Part shown: in pieces, positions 43,189 to 54,688 of the stretch
Layout: every line of letters begins with the position of its first letter
Numbering within the stretch: position 1 is the stretch's first letter
Source: Cellvibrio sp. KY-YJ-3
GTDB lineage: Bacteria > Pseudomonadota > Gammaproteobacteria > Pseudomonadales > Cellvibrionaceae
Assembly (NCBI RefSeq): GCF_008806955.1
Contig: NZ_CP031727.1
Span: forward strand, 1,936,001-2,000,000
DNA: 64,000 bases
Reading direction: 5' to 3'
Translations under genes and position numbers: made by a program
Notes under the pieces: model-generated
Told to the model about the DNA's origin: nothing
The model's database searches: none
Seen by the model: only the letters and a program-made list of their open reading frames with translations

Positions 43189-44811
43189 TTGGTGAATAGA
43201 TTGATCGGAAAACTTTTTAAAAAATTGATTGGTTCAGGTGCGGATAAACCTGAAAAGAATGAGGCTAACCTAAAGCCTGCCAGTGACAAAACAACTGCCA
43301 GTGACAGATCTGGCGCAAAAAAACACCCCCGCGAGCGCAGCGGCCAACAGCAAAATAGTCGCGGTAATCGCAATAGCCGCGACCAACGCCCCGGCCAAAA
43401 AACCGAACAGCAAACCCCCGCCGTTCAGCGCGATCACTCCGCTAAACCTCCGCGCCATTCAGCTGCACCACGTCCCAAAAAAGCGCTAAAAGTGGATCAC
43501 GGCCCGTGGGATATTGCCCAGTTTGACGTTGAAGAAGTAGAGGGCAAGAGCCGCTTTCACGATTTTGATCTGGAATTGCCAATCATGCGGGCGATTGCCG
43601 ATTTAGGCTTCAAATACTGCTCGCCCATTCAAGCGCAATCCCTGCCTTATGCATTGCAAGGTAAGGATGTGGTGGGCAAGGCGCAAACCGGTACCGGTAA
43701 AACCGCCGCGTTTTTGACTGCGATTATTGATGACCTGTTAAAAAATCCCATCACCGAAAAACGCTATGCCGGTGAGGCGCGCGCGCTCATTATCGCCCCT
43801 ACGCGCGAACTGGTTATCCAGATTGCCGAAGATGCCAAAGGCCTGTGCAAATACACCGATCTGAAAATCCACACGCTGGTAGGCGGTATGGATTACGTCA
43901 AACAACAGCGCCATTTACACGATGATCTGGTGGATATCCTGGTGGCGACACCCGGTCGTTTGCTCGATTTCTGCGGCAACAAAGACGTGTACCTGGATCA
44001 ACTGGAAATCCTGGTTATCGATGAAGCCGACCGCATGTTGGACATGGGTTTTATCCCGCAAGTGCGTCAAATTGTGCGTCAAACGCCCAAACGTGAAGAT
44101 CGCCAAACCCTGTTTTTCTCCGCGACTTTTACCGATGAAGTGCGCACCTTGGTAGAGCAGTGGACTTACAAACCCGTCACCATTGATATCGAACCCGAGT
44201 CGGTAGCGAATGAGCGGGTGGATCAGCATGTGTATCTGGTTTCGACTGAAGAAAAATACACGCTGCTGTATAACCTGATTCAACAAGAACACGCCGAGAG
44301 CATGATTGTGTTTGCCAATCGCCGCGATGAATGCCGCGACTTGCAGGAAAAATTAGAGCGTCACGGTATCAAAGCCGGCTTGCTCTCCGGGGAAATTGCA
44401 CAGAATAAACGTGTATCTACGCTCGATGCGTTTAAGTCCGGCGAAATTAAAGTGTTGGTGGCAACCGATGTTGCCGGGCGCGGTATTCATATCAGCGGTA
44501 TCAGCCACGTGGTGAATTTCACCCTGCCAGAAGAGCCGGAAGATTATGTTCATCGCATTGGGCGCACCGGCCGCGCCGGTAAGAACGGCACTTCGATCAG
44601 TTTTGCCTGTGAAGACGATGCGCAGTTGTTGGAGCCGATTGGCACGCTATTGGGTAAACCCATTAAGTGCGAACAACCGCCGGAGTATTTAATGTTGGCG
44701 CCGCCGGAAAGCTTGCCCGCACCGGCCCGTGCGCGTAACAACGACAGACACAGTAATCGCTCTGTGGGCAATCGCCCCGGCGGTAATCGCAGTCGCCGTC
44801 CGCGTCACTGA
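43189..44811 (+). CDS. rhlB: DEAD-box RNA helicase RhlB
   Basis: The 540-residue protein has a charged low-complexity N-terminal tail (residues 15-100, rich in Arg, Asn, Gln and Lys), then the helicase core: [19 protein letters not shown] (Q motif region), [12 protein letters not shown] (Walker A), [52 protein letters not shown] and [13 protein letters not shown]. Its middle resembles RhlB, the RNA degradosome helicase. Start choice is unclear: TTG 43189, GTG 43192 and TTG 43201 are in frame and none has a strong ribosome site (GGTGA precedes 43201). Confidence 0.9.
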   Translation: MVNRLIGKLFKKLIGSGADKPEKNEANLKPASDKTTASDRSGAKKHPRERSGQQQNSRGNRNSRDQRPGQKTEQQTPAVQRDHSAKPPRHSAAPRPKKALKVDHGPWDIAQFDVEEVEGKSRFHDFDLELPIMRAIADLGFKYCSPIQAQSLPYALQGKDVVGKAQTGTGKTAAFLTAIIDDLLKNPITEKRYAGEARALIIAPTRELVIQIAEDAKGLCKYTDLKIHTLVGGMDYVKQQRHLHDDLVDILVATPGRLLDFCGNKDVYLDQLEILVIDEADRMLDMGFIPQVRQIVRQTPKREDRQTLFFSATFTDEVRTLVEQWTYKPVTIDIEPESVANERVDQHVYLVSTEEKYTLLYNLIQQEHAESMIVFANRRDECRDLQEKLERHGIKAGLLSGEIAQNKRVSTLDAFKSGEIKVLVATDVAGRGIHISGISHVVNFTLPEEPEDYVHRIGRTGRAGKNGTSISFACEDDAQLLEPIGTLLGKPIKCEQPPEYLMLAPPESLPAPARARNNDRHSNRSVGNRPGGNRSRRPRH

Positions 44812-44894
44812 TTAGCGCTAGCACCTTTTTTATCCGTATCCTTAATTGACGTCGCCCGGCCTTGTGCCGGGCAGTGCCATCGCCCGGAATGGTT

Positions 44895-45779
44895 ATGTCT
44901 TCAGCCAAGTCAGCCCTGTTAAGCCTGCATCTGGGCGCCTTTTTGATGGGGGCTACAGGGCTCTTCTCCAAAATCATCGAATTGCCTGCGTGGGATATCA
45001 CCGGTTATCGCACCTGGATCGCTGCCTTTATTTTATTTGCCTGGGTATGGTGGCGCGAGCGCAATGTCGCACTGCGCTCAGCCCGTGATTATGGCCGCAT
45101 GTTGATCCTCGGCGTGTTGCTGGCGCTGCATTGGGTAACATTTTTTTATTCGATGCAGGTCGCCAATATTGCCGTCGGTATGATTTCCCTTTACGCCTAT
45201 CCGGTGGTCACGGTTTTTCTGGAGCCATGGCTCAAGCGCACCAAGCTCGATTGGCGCGATGTGGTCAGCGGTTGTTTGGTGCTGTTTGGTATTTATTGGC
45301 TGGTGCCGGAATTTAATATCGACAACAACATGACCCAAGGGGTGATTTGGGGAGTGATTTCAGCGGTGACTTTTGCAGTGCGTAACTTGTTGCTGAGTTA
45401 CTGGTTCAGCAACCAAACTGCGGCGCGCTCGATGAGCTATCAAGTGTTGATTGTCGCCTTGTTAATGACGCCAGTGCTTATTCTCTCTCCGCATCAACCA
45501 TCTACCCACGACTGGTGGCTGCTTTTGTGTTTAGGCGTTTTTTTTACCGCATTCACCCACACACTACTGGGTTATTCGCTGCGCTACTTAAAGGCTAAAA
45601 CCGTTGGTTTGGTGGCGTGTTTGCAGCCCGTCTATGCCGTGGGTTATGAGATTGCGGTGCTGCACACCTATCCCGATTGGAGTACGCTGTTTGGCGGCAG
45701 CATTATTATGGCCGCGGCGATTTACGAGTCGGTGCGCGAACATAATAAAGCGGCGGCTACGGCAGCCGTTAACCTCTAG
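44895..45779 (+). CDS. EamA/DMT family transporter
   Basis: The 294-residue inner-membrane protein has ten predicted helices in two EamA halves: GAFLMGATGLFSKIIELPAW, YRTWIAAFILFAWVWW, ALHWVTFFYSMQVANIAVG, YAYPVVTVFLEPWL, and the second half GVIWGVISAVTFAVRNLLLS. The ATG at 44895 has GGA eight bases upstream; ATG 44889 is an alternative. DMT proteins export metabolites or amino acids; substrate unknown. Stop and next start are 29 bases apart. Confidence 0.88.
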   Translation: MSSAKSALLSLHLGAFLMGATGLFSKIIELPAWDITGYRTWIAAFILFAWVWWRERNVALRSARDYGRMLILGVLLALHWVTFFYSMQVANIAVGMISLYAYPVVTVFLEPWLKRTKLDWRDVVSGCLVLFGIYWLVPEFNIDNNMTQGVIWGVISAVTFAVRNLLLSYWFSNQTAARSMSYQVLIVALLMTPVLILSPHQPSTHDWWLLLCLGVFFTAFTHTLLGYSLRYLKAKTVGLVACLQPVYAVGYEIAVLHTYPDWSTLFGGSIIMAAAIYESVREHNKAAATAAVNL

Positions 45780-45807
45780 TTCTGCATCACACGCTATTGG
45801 GAGTTTC

Positions 45808-46617
45808 ATGATGAGTGCATTAATGCCTGTTGTGTTTGTACCCCATGGCGGTGGCCCTATGCCGCTGTTGGGCGATATAAACCACCGCGAACTGACGCAT
45901 TTTATGCAATCACTGGCGGCGGATTTGCCGCGCCCAACGGCGATTGTGGTGATTACCGCCCACTGGGAAGAAGAGCAAGTCAGTATCAGCAACTCCCCCG
46001 CGCCGGGCATGATGTACGACTACTACGGTTTCCCGCCCGAGAGCTATGAATTCAGTTATCCGGCGCCGGGTAATCCCGCACTCGCCAAACACATCCAACA
46101 GCTATTACAGCAGCAAAATATTGATGCGCGCCTAGATAATCAGCGTGCCTATGATCACGGGACTTTTGTGCCGCTGATGTTGATCTACCCCGCCGCCGAT
46201 ATCCCGGTGGTGCAATTGTCGCTACTCGCCTCGCTCGACCCCGCAGCCCATATCGCCATAGGCAAAGCGCTCGCCCCGCTGCGTGAGCAGGGCGTATTGA
46301 TTGTTGGCTCGGGCATGTCATTCCACAATATGCGCGCGTTTTTCTCCAACGATCCGGCGGTGCGCGGCAAAAGTGAAACCTTTGATCACTGGCTCACGGA
46401 AACGCTCACCGCCGACACCCTCACCAATGCCCAGCGCGAGCAGAACTTGAGTCAGTGGGCCGTTGCACCACAAGGGCGTTTTTGCCACCCGCGCGAGGAA
46501 CACCTGCTGCCACTGCATGTGTGTTTTGGTGCAGCACTGCAAGCCGCGACACCCGCCCGGCAAAATTTTAGTGGGCTGCTGTTCAACACCGCTATTTCCG
46601 GTTTTATCTGGCGCTAA
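45808..46617 (+). CDS. Class III extradiol dioxygenase, DODA/YgiD type
   Basis: The 269-residue protein begins at the ATG ATG after TTGGGAG. It has the LigB fold with metal histidines in FVPHGGGPMPLL and VITAHWEEEQVSI, and the acid-base histidine in QRAYDHGTFVPLMLIYP. GSGMSFHNMRAF is also typical. E. coli YgiD opens the ring of 4,5-DOPA; plant homologues make betalamic acid. An upstream in-frame segment from 45604 lies inside the DMT gene and is not part of this one. Confidence 0.88.
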   Translation: MMSALMPVVFVPHGGGPMPLLGDINHRELTHFMQSLAADLPRPTAIVVITAHWEEEQVSISNSPAPGMMYDYYGFPPESYEFSYPAPGNPALAKHIQQLLQQQNIDARLDNQRAYDHGTFVPLMLIYPAADIPVVQLSLLASLDPAAHIAIGKALAPLREQGVLIVGSGMSFHNMRAFFSNDPAVRGKSETFDHWLTETLTADTLTNAQREQNLSQWAVAPQGRFCHPREEHLLPLHVCFGAALQAATPARQNFSGLLFNTAISGFIWR

Positions 46618-46665
46618 AGATCCAGCTATTTCATAGGCTTGGCGCATTTTCCTAAAACTTGTCTA

Positions 46666-46696
46666 CACTCAATGGATATTTAAGCGTCATTGAGTG
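46666..46696 (+). promoter_or_regulatory. Hairpin over the ribosome site of the PleD-like gene
   Basis: CACTCAATG and CATTGAGTG form a perfect 9-base stem around a 13-base loop. The right arm contains GAGTG, the only ribosome-site-like sequence before the ATG at 46704, so folding could block translation. Confidence 0.5.
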
Positions 46697-46703
46697 ATCT
46701 GCT

Positions 46704-47960
46704 ATGAAAAAAATTCTAATTGTGGAAGACAGCGATATGGTGATGAAAATCCTGCGCCATTTGGTGCAGGCATCATCGCTCCCCTATGAACCGGTTTACG
46801 CGATCAGCCTTGCGCAGGCGGTTGCGCTCTACGATGAATCGCCCGCTGATTTTTTTGCTGCGCTGGTGGATCTCAATCTGCCCGATGCCCCCGATGGTGA
46901 GGTGGTGGATTTCACTCTCAGTAAAAAAATTCCCACCATAGTGCTCACCGGCTCCTACGACGAAAAACGGCGCGAGCAGTTGTTCAACAAAGGCATTGTG
47001 GATTACGTGACCAAAGAAGGTCGCTATGCCTACAGCAAAGCTATCGCGATGATTCATCGGCTGGAAAAAAATCAGCACATCAAAGTATTGGTGGTGGACG
47101 ATTCGGATATGTCGCGCAAACATATGGCGAATTTATTTCGCCGCCATTTATTTCAAGTGGTTGAAGCAGTTGATGGTGTGGATGCGATCAAAGTGCTGTT
47201 GGAAAATCCGGATATAAAATTATTAATCACCGACTACAACATGCCCAAAATGGACGGCTTTGAGCTGGTGCGTAACCTGCGCTACAAATACGACAAAACC
47301 GATTTGATTATGATTGGTGTGTCGGGCGAGAGCAGCGAGGCGCTTTCAGCCAAGTTCATTAAACACGGTGCCAATGATTTTTTGCGCAAGCCGTTTCACC
47401 CGGAAGAGTTTTACTGCCGCATTATCCACAACATTGAATATCTGGAGTTGGTTGAGCAAATTACCAACAGTGCCCAGCGCGATCATCTCACCGGCCTCTA
47501 CCATCGTTCTTATTTCTTTAATGCCGCGCGTGAGCTATACAAAACCGCGCAAGAGAAATCATCGCCTTTGTCTATGGCAATAATCAATATCGATAACTTT
47601 AGCGAAATCAATCAGCAACACGGTAATGCCTGGGGCGATGAAGCATTGAAACAAATCGCCAGCAGCTTGCAAACCATGTTGGGGCGGTTTTTATTGGCGC
47701 GTGCCGACAGCGATGATTTTTATGTGATGCTGCCGGGGCTGGATCATGAAAAAGCCGCAGCGTTTTTGAGCAAAGTGAAACAATTATTGGCCGCGGAGCA
47801 ATTTGTTATCAATGGGCAAAATATAGGTGTCTATTTTAGTGCTGGTGTGACTAGCCAGCTGCATAATAGTTTGGATCAACAGATCGCCAAGGCAAACGAA
47901 TATTTGCGCCGCGCCAAAGACGCGGGTGGCAATATGATTGTGGATGATGGCGACGAATAA
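46704..47960 (+). CDS. PleD-like response regulator with two receivers and a degenerate GGDEF domain
   Basis: The 418-residue protein has a first receiver (VEDSDMVMKIL; Asp56 in ALVDLNLPDAPDG), a second (VVDDSDMSRKHM; Asp177 in LITDYNMPKMDG) and a GGDEF-fold domain (DHLTGLYHRSYFFNAARELY, IDNFSEINQQHGNAWGDEAL). The signature loop reads RADSDDFYVMLP, so GGDEF has become DSDDF, with Glu replaced by Asp and both Gly lost. It is probably not an active diguanylate cyclase and may bind GTP or act by receiver signalling. A hairpin precedes it and a strong terminator follows. Confidence 0.88.
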   Translation: MKKILIVEDSDMVMKILRHLVQASSLPYEPVYAISLAQAVALYDESPADFFAALVDLNLPDAPDGEVVDFTLSKKIPTIVLTGSYDEKRREQLFNKGIVDYVTKEGRYAYSKAIAMIHRLEKNQHIKVLVVDDSDMSRKHMANLFRRHLFQVVEAVDGVDAIKVLLENPDIKLLITDYNMPKMDGFELVRNLRYKYDKTDLIMIGVSGESSEALSAKFIKHGANDFLRKPFHPEEFYCRIIHNIEYLELVEQITNSAQRDHLTGLYHRSYFFNAARELYKTAQEKSSPLSMAIINIDNFSEINQQHGNAWGDEALKQIASSLQTMLGRFLLARADSDDFYVMLPGLDHEKAAAFLSKVKQLLAAEQFVINGQNIGVYFSAGVTSQLHNSLDQQIAKANEYLRRAKDAGGNMIVDDGDE

Positions 47961-47983
47961 ATACACGCAGTTTTTAATGGTAG

Positions 47984-48008
47984 GGGCGCGATTTATCGCG
48001 CCCTTTTT
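47984..48008. terminator. Terminator after the PleD-like gene
   Basis: GGGCGCGAT and ATCGCGCCC form a 9-base stem with a 2-base loop, followed by a run of five T residues, between convergent genes. Confidence 0.85.
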
Positions 48009-48039
48009 ATGTTGAATGGCTTTTCAAAGACCGCGAGCT

Positions 48040-48774
48040 TCAAAGATGGCGCACTTCCTTAACCCAATAAATTGTCGCGCCTGCTACCGCAATCGGTGTA
48101 ACAAAAATATTCAATACTGGCACCATACTACCGAGCAAAATAATTCCACCGTAAGAATAGCTGGTTAATTGCTGGCTATTTAAACGGCGGCGCAACTCGC
48201 GGAATTCCAATTGGTGGTTGTCTGCCGGATAGTCAGAGTACTGTACTGCCATGCTCCAACAGCCCCAGAGTGCGCCAATAATCACTGCGACTAAATTCAG
48301 GCCGGGAATAAAAAAACAAACCACCAAAATAAGTAATACCAGTAAACCCCGGCTGACAAAATACCAAAGCTTAATCAGTTCGCGCTGCAAAGTGCGCGGA
48401 ATCAATTGCCCCCAAGGTTCGTCGGGTGGTGGCGTTCCGGTTAAATGGGCTTCAATTTTTTCGGCGAGTAAACCAAAAAAAGGCGCCGCAATAAAATTGG
48501 TAATAATGTTAAAGCTATAACCGTAGATCACTAAAAAAATAAACGCGACCAAGGGCCATAACAACCAGGCCAGCCAGTCTAACCAGCCCGGTGACCACTC
48601 CAGGATTTGGTAAAAAAAATCACTGAACATATTAAACAGTGTGGCGGTCACTAGCACAAAAATAACCAGATTAATCAGCAGCGGAATTAAAATAAACCGG
48701 CGAAAACCGGGTTGCACAATCAGCTTGCCACCTGCCATAAAGTAATCAATTGCTTTCCCGGGAGAACCTTGCAT
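48040..48774 (-). CDS. cysZ: CysZ sulfate transporter
   Basis: The 244-residue membrane protein matches CysZ: GSPGKAIDYFMAGGKLI, FRRFILIPLLINLVIF, FNIITNFIAAPFFGLLAEKIE, and SMAVQYSDYPADNHQLEF. It imports sulfate for cysteine synthesis. Its ATG directly follows the TAG of the rhombosortase gene (TAGATG), and the ribosome site AAGGAAGCTATAG lies inside that upstream gene. Confidence 0.92.
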   Translation of the reverse strand: MQGSPGKAIDYFMAGGKLIVQPGFRRFILIPLLINLVIFVLVTATLFNMFSDFFYQILEWSPGWLDWLAWLLWPLVAFIFLVIYGYSFNIITNFIAAPFFGLLAEKIEAHLTGTPPPDEPWGQLIPRTLQRELIKLWYFVSRGLLVLLILVVCFFIPGLNLVAVIIGALWGCWSMAVQYSDYPADNHQLEFRELRRRLNSQQLTSYSYGGIILLGSMVPVLNIFVTPIAVAGATIYWVKEVRHL

Positions 48775-49368
48775 CTATAGCTTCCTTTTTAATTGAGTGA
48801 TCAGCCAGTCACCACCTACAAAAACGATTCCGGCAATTGCTCCGTATAAGTGTGACTCCACCGCAACCGCTGCAGGAATCAGTTGTTGTAAATCTGTCGC
48901 TTCATAACCAGCACTATTTTCCTGCACCAGCTTGGCGGTTACTAATACTAAGGCCACAACACGAATCCACACCGGGTATGCGCGCGTTTGTAACAGCCCA
49001 GCCACAATTAATCCATGAATCGTCCCGGACAATCCCGCATAAGGGGAGTATTCAGGGTTAAAAAAATAAATCCCTACACCTACGCTTGCTCCGCACCACA
49101 ACAACAAGAGCGAGAATTTTTTTAGTGATACATCGGTAAAAAAAGCCAGTGTACACAACACCAGCGCGGCGACATTCATCAAGCTATGTGCCCAACCGAA
49201 ATGTACAAGATTGGCGGTGAGTAAGCGCCAGGCTTCACCAGCACTAACCTTGTCGGGGTAAAGGCTGAGTTCGTCGAAAATACTGCCTTGAAACCCCGTT
49301 AGGGTAAACATCACTGCGCTCAATAAGACACACAAGATAATGTTTGGATTAACAGTGAAATTTGTCAT
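48775..49368 (-). CDS. rrtA: Rhombosortase (rhomboid-type serine protease)
   Basis: The 197-residue protein has six membrane helices. Rhombosortase/rhomboid landmarks are HFGWAHSLMN (His61, Asn65), the catalytic GLSGTIHG (Ser114) and ESHLYGAIAG with His173, giving the Ser/His dyad. Rhombosortases cleave proteins with a GlyGly-CTERM tail during export. No such tail is in the window, so the targets lie elsewhere in the genome. Confidence 0.85.
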   Translation of the reverse strand: MTNFTVNPNIILCVLLSAVMFTLTGFQGSIFDELSLYPDKVSAGEAWRLLTANLVHFGWAHSLMNVAALVLCTLAFFTDVSLKKFSLLLLWCGASVGVGIYFFNPEYSPYAGLSGTIHGLIVAGLLQTRAYPVWIRVVALVLVTAKLVQENSAGYEATDLQQLIPAAVAVESHLYGAIAGIVFVGGDWLITQLKRKL

Positions 49369-49463
49369 ATGCGGTACTTTTAAGTTTTTGAACTGATCCA
49401 GTCAAAGTGTATAAGTCCGCCCGGACAGGTAGTGACTTGCTGTAGTCTATATTTACTAAAAGT

Positions 49464-49493
49464 AAAAAGGCAGCCGGTGAGGGCTGCCTTTTT
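49464..49493. terminator. Rho-independent terminator
   Basis: AAAAAGGCAGCC and GGCTGCCTTTTT form a 12-base stem with a 6-base loop, nearly the same as the terminator at 6834-6863. It ends the leftward PA4642-family/gat transcripts. Confidence 0.85.
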
Positions 49494-49514
49494 ATTTTGC
49501 ATGCGGTGTTTTAT

Positions 49515-49811
49515 TTACTTCGCGCCAGCAGCTTCCAAAGCAACGGCATATTCTTCGCCGTTGCGATGGGCTTTTACCACTTGCAGGAAGGTTTTACCTT
49601 CCGGGCCGATTGCGTTGAGGTCTTTGCCGGCTTCGATAAATAATTTGACGAAGGTGCCAAAGTTTTCGCCGCGCATGCCGCGATAGGCTTTTTCCAATAA
49701 ATGGTAATCGGCGTTGATGCCAGCAGGTGCCGGATATTCCAAGAAGGTGGCGATGCGCGCTTCGTCGAATATTTCGCCGAGAACTTTTTCTTTGTCTTTA
49801 CGTTGGCTCAT
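49515..49811 (-). CDS. PA4642-family protein
   Basis: This 98-residue protein matches a family named for Pseudomonas aeruginosa PA4642: RKDKEKVLGEIFDEARIATF, PAPAGINADYHLLEKAYRGM, and NFGTFVKLFIEAGKDLNAIG. The function is unknown; the predicted structure is helical. It follows gatB on the same strand after 48 bases. Confidence 0.85.
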   Translation of the reverse strand: MSQRKDKEKVLGEIFDEARIATFLEYPAPAGINADYHLLEKAYRGMRGENFGTFVKLFIEAGKDLNAIGPEGKTFLQVVKAHRNGEEYAVALEAAGAK

Positions 49812-49859
49812 GTGGACTCTCTATTTTTGACGCCCTCTCGGGGGAGAGGGCTTGGGCTC

Positions 49860-51305
49860 TTAACCGTTTAATTTCTTAACTAACAGTTCATTCAACACTT
49901 GCGGGTTGGCTTGACCCTTGGATGCTTTCATCGCTTGGCCGACAAAGAAACCGAGCATTTTTGCGCGTTTGTCTTCGGCGGCGGCGCGGTAGCCTTCAAC
50001 CTGTGCCGTGTTGGCGGCGATGATGTCATCGATAATTTTTTCCAGCGCGCCGGTATCGGAAACCTGTTTCAAACCTTTGGTTTCGATAATAGTGTCGGCA
50101 TCGCCTTCGCCGTTGCAAATCGCTTCAAAAACCTGTTTGGCGATTTTGCTGGAGAGAGTGCCGTCTTTCACGCGCACCACCAAACCAGCAAGCAGTTCTG
50201 GTGTTACTGGCGATTGGTCAATGCGCTGTTCGGTGCGATTTAAATAAGCGCCCAGGTCAGCCATGATCCAGTTAGCGGTGAGTTTGGCTTCACCGGAAAT
50301 TGCCGCTGAAGCTTCAAAAAATGCCGCCGTAAATTTATCCATGGTGATTTGACCTGCATCATAGCTGCTCAAACCATATTGCTCGACAAAGCGCGCGCGT
50401 TTGGCTTCTGGCAGCTCTGGCATTTGCTGGCGTACAGATTCGATGTAGGCATCATCCAGAATTACCGGCAACAGGTCAGGGCAGGGGAAGTAGCGGTAGT
50501 CGTTGCTGTCTTCTTTGCTGCGCATGGAGCGGGCTTTTTTGGTGTCGCCGTTGTAGAGGCGAGTTTCCTGAATGATTTTTCCACCGTCTTCGAGGACATC
50601 AATTTGACGCTCAACTTCGAGCGCAATTGCCTCTTCCATAAATTTAAATGAGTTTAAATTTTTGGTTTCTGTGCGGGTGCCGAGTTTCTCAGAACCTTTC
50701 GGGCGCACGGAAATATTGACGTCAAAACGCATGGAGCCCTGGCTCATTTCACCATCGCAAATTTCCAGCGAGGTAACGATGGAATGCAATTTTTTGGCAA
50801 AGGCAACGGCTTCTTCGGCACTGCGCATATCGGGTTCGGTAACCACTTCAATCAGTGGCGTGCCTGCACGGTTTAAGTCGATACCGCTCATGCCGGCGAA
50901 ATCTTCGTGCAGGGATTTACCTGCATCTTCCTCCAGATGCGCGTGGTGAATGCGAACGCGTTTGGTGCGGCCTTCGCCCAATTCCAAATCCACAAAACCC
51001 GCGCCGACAATTGGCTCTGCCAGTTGTGTGGTTTGATAACCTTTGGGCAAATCGGGATAAAAATAATTTTTGCGCTCAAACACTGAGCGCTTGCCGATTT
51101 CTGCGTTCACCGCCAAACCAAACATAGTGGCGAAGCGAAAGGCTTGTTCGTTAGCGACGGGCAGGGTGCCGGGCAGTGCCAAGTCGATAGCACAGGCTTG
51201 GGTATTTGGCTCAGCGCCGAATGCAGTGCTGGCGCCGGAGAAAATTTTGGTTTTGGTGGCGAGCTGTACGTGAACTTCCAACCCGATTACGGTTTCCCAT
51301 TGCAT
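49860..51305 (-). CDS. gatB: Asp/Glu-tRNA amidotransferase subunit B
   Basis: The 481-residue GatB starts at ATG behind AGAGGAGCACAAAAA. Landmarks are [68 protein letters not shown] and the C-terminal YqeY-like domain ending [16 protein letters not shown]. With GatA and GatC it amidates Glu-tRNA(Gln) or Asp-tRNA(Asn). Last of gatCAB. Confidence 0.97.
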   Translation of the reverse strand: MQWETVIGLEVHVQLATKTKIFSGASTAFGAEPNTQACAIDLALPGTLPVANEQAFRFATMFGLAVNAEIGKRSVFERKNYFYPDLPKGYQTTQLAEPIVGAGFVDLELGEGRTKRVRIHHAHLEEDAGKSLHEDFAGMSGIDLNRAGTPLIEVVTEPDMRSAEEAVAFAKKLHSIVTSLEICDGEMSQGSMRFDVNISVRPKGSEKLGTRTETKNLNSFKFMEEAIALEVERQIDVLEDGGKIIQETRLYNGDTKKARSMRSKEDSNDYRYFPCPDLLPVILDDAYIESVRQQMPELPEAKRARFVEQYGLSSYDAGQITMDKFTAAFFEASAAISGEAKLTANWIMADLGAYLNRTEQRIDQSPVTPELLAGLVVRVKDGTLSSKIAKQVFEAICNGEGDADTIIETKGLKQVSDTGALEKIIDDIIAANTAQVEGYRAAAEDKRAKMLGFFVGQAMKASKGQANPQVLNELLVKKLNG

Positions 51306-51323
51306 TTTTTGTGCTCCTCTTTC

Positions 51324-52778
51324 TTATTCAATGCCAGGGGCGGTTTGTTGGTGGAAGTTGGTTGCTTGCTGGAATTGATGTGCGGCATTAAGCAGCGGCC
51401 CTTCAGCGAAGAAGTTGCCAATCAATTGCAGACCAACCGGTTTGTTATCTACCAAGCCGCAGGGAATTGACAGCGCGGGCAAGCCAGCGAGGTTAGTGGC
51501 GATGGTGTAGATGTCTTCCAGATACATGGCGACTGGGTCTTTGGTTTTGGAGCCAAATTGGAATGCCGGTGAAGGCGAGGTTGGGCCAATAATCAAATCG
51601 ACTTTTTGGAAAGCATCCATAAAATCCTGTTTGATCAAGCGGCGAATTTTTTGCGCTTTGCTGTAATAGGCATCGTAATAGCCAGCCGACAAGGCATAGG
51701 TGCCTACCAAAATACGGCGTTTCACTTCATTGCCAAAACCTTCACTGCGCGAACGCATATACAGGTCGTTTAAATCGGTTGGGTTTTCACAGCGATGGCC
51801 GTAGCGCACGCCGTCAAAACGCGAGAGGTTAGCAGAGCATTCTGCCGGTGCAATCACGTAGTAGGCAGGTACGGCGAGATGAGTGTGCGGCAAGCTGACG
51901 CTGTGCAGTGTTGCGCCCAAACTTTCGTAGACTTTAATCGCCGCTTCAACCAGCGCCGCCGTTTCTGGATTCAAACCTTCACCAAAATACTCTTTGGGTA
52001 CGCCAATCCGCATGCCGGTTAATGGCTTGTTTAAATCGGCGGTGTAATCCGGTACGTCGCGCTCAACACAGGTTGAATCTTTGGCGTCGTAGCTGGCCAT
52101 GTCGTTTAACAAAATCGCAGCGTCTTCAGCGGTGCGCGACAAAATGCCCGCTTGATCCAAACTAGAGGCAAACGCAATCATGCCCCAGCGCGATACGCGA
52201 CCATAAGTCGGTTTAATACCGGTTAATCCGCACAGGGCGGCGGGTTGGCGAATGGAGCCGCCAGTATCGGATGCGGTTGCCGCCGGTGCTAAATGTGCGG
52301 CTACTGCTGCAGCAGAACCGCCCGATGATCCACCGGGAACACAATCAGTCGCCCAAGGGTTTTTTACCGGGCCGTACCAGCTGGTTTCGTTGGATGAACC
52401 CATGGCAAATTCATCCATGTTGGTTTTACCCAACATCACCACACCGGAATTCAAATAATTTTCAACGATAGTGGCGTTGTAGGGCGCGATAAATTTATCG
52501 AGCATTTTGGAGGCGCAGGAGGTGCGCACACCGGTGGTACAAAAAATATCTTTGTGTGCGATGGGTACACCGCAGAGTGCCGGTGCGTTGCCTGCGGCTA
52601 AACGTGCATCGGCAGCAGCGGCTTGTTGCAGCGCCAGCTCAGGCGTCACGGTGATATAGCTGTTGTAGGTTTGGTCCAGACGCACAATGCGGTCGAGATA
52701 ATGTTGGGTCACTTCGGTACTGGAGAAGTCCTTGTTGCGCAGGCCTTTTACCAGTTCGGCAATGGTGAATTGATGCAT
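51324..52778 (-). CDS. gatA: Asp/Glu-tRNA amidotransferase subunit A
   Basis: The 484-residue amidase-signature enzyme has the Ser-cisSer-Lys triad: Lys in [19 protein letters not shown], the serines in [13 protein letters not shown] and [18 protein letters not shown], and [19 protein letters not shown]. It liberates ammonia from glutamine for the transamidation. Between gatC and gatB, with gaps of 56 and 18 bases. Confidence 0.97.
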   Translation of the reverse strand: MHQFTIAELVKGLRNKDFSSTEVTQHYLDRIVRLDQTYNSYITVTPELALQQAAAADARLAAGNAPALCGVPIAHKDIFCTTGVRTSCASKMLDKFIAPYNATIVENYLNSGVVMLGKTNMDEFAMGSSNETSWYGPVKNPWATDCVPGGSSGGSAAAVAAHLAPAATASDTGGSIRQPAALCGLTGIKPTYGRVSRWGMIAFASSLDQAGILSRTAEDAAILLNDMASYDAKDSTCVERDVPDYTADLNKPLTGMRIGVPKEYFGEGLNPETAALVEAAIKVYESLGATLHSVSLPHTHLAVPAYYVIAPAECSANLSRFDGVRYGHRCENPTDLNDLYMRSRSEGFGNEVKRRILVGTYALSAGYYDAYYSKAQKIRRLIKQDFMDAFQKVDLIIGPTSPSPAFQFGSKTKDPVAMYLEDIYTIATNLAGLPALSIPCGLVDNKPVGLQLIGNFFAEGPLLNAAHQFQQATNFHQQTAPGIE

Positions 52779-52834
52779 TGCAAATTCCTGAGATTTTTTT
52801 GTAAGAGGGAGCGAGCTATTTCTTTGCTTGGTCG

Positions 52835-53122
52835 CTACTCGATAACCTGTGGCACCAGATACAAGCCATCTTGTGTGGCTGGTGCAATCGCCTGAAAGGT
52901 TTCGCGCTGATTGGGTTCGGTCACTATGTCGGCGCGCAGGCGCTGAACGGCGTCCAGTGGGTGGGCCATGGGCAGAACGCCATCGGTATTGACGGCTTGC
53001 AATTGATCGACCAGAGCCAGCACGTCGGAAATACTTTTTGCCGCTTCATCGGCGGCCTCATCGGTAATCTGGATACGCGCCAGCTTGGCCAGCTTGGCGA
53101 TATCGGAACGGTCTACAGCCAT
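52835..53122 (-). CDS. gatC: Asp/Glu-tRNA amidotransferase subunit C
   Basis: The 95-residue protein has [42 protein letters not shown] and [19 protein letters not shown]-like end ([16 protein letters not shown]). GatC ties the GatA and GatB subunits together. First gene of gatCAB; its promoter lies in the mreB divergent region. GGAGC precedes the ATG. Confidence 0.96.
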   Translation of the reverse strand: MAVDRSDIAKLAKLARIQITDEAADEAAKSISDVLALVDQLQAVNTDGVLPMAHPLDAVQRLRADIVTEPNQRETFQAIAPATQDGLYLVPQVIE

Positions 53123-54628
<1,506 letters not shown>

Positions 54629-54688
54629 TAACAGCGGGGCGACTGGCGCAGTTGGCGCTAGCGCTCCACTTGCACAGGAGATATCGCC

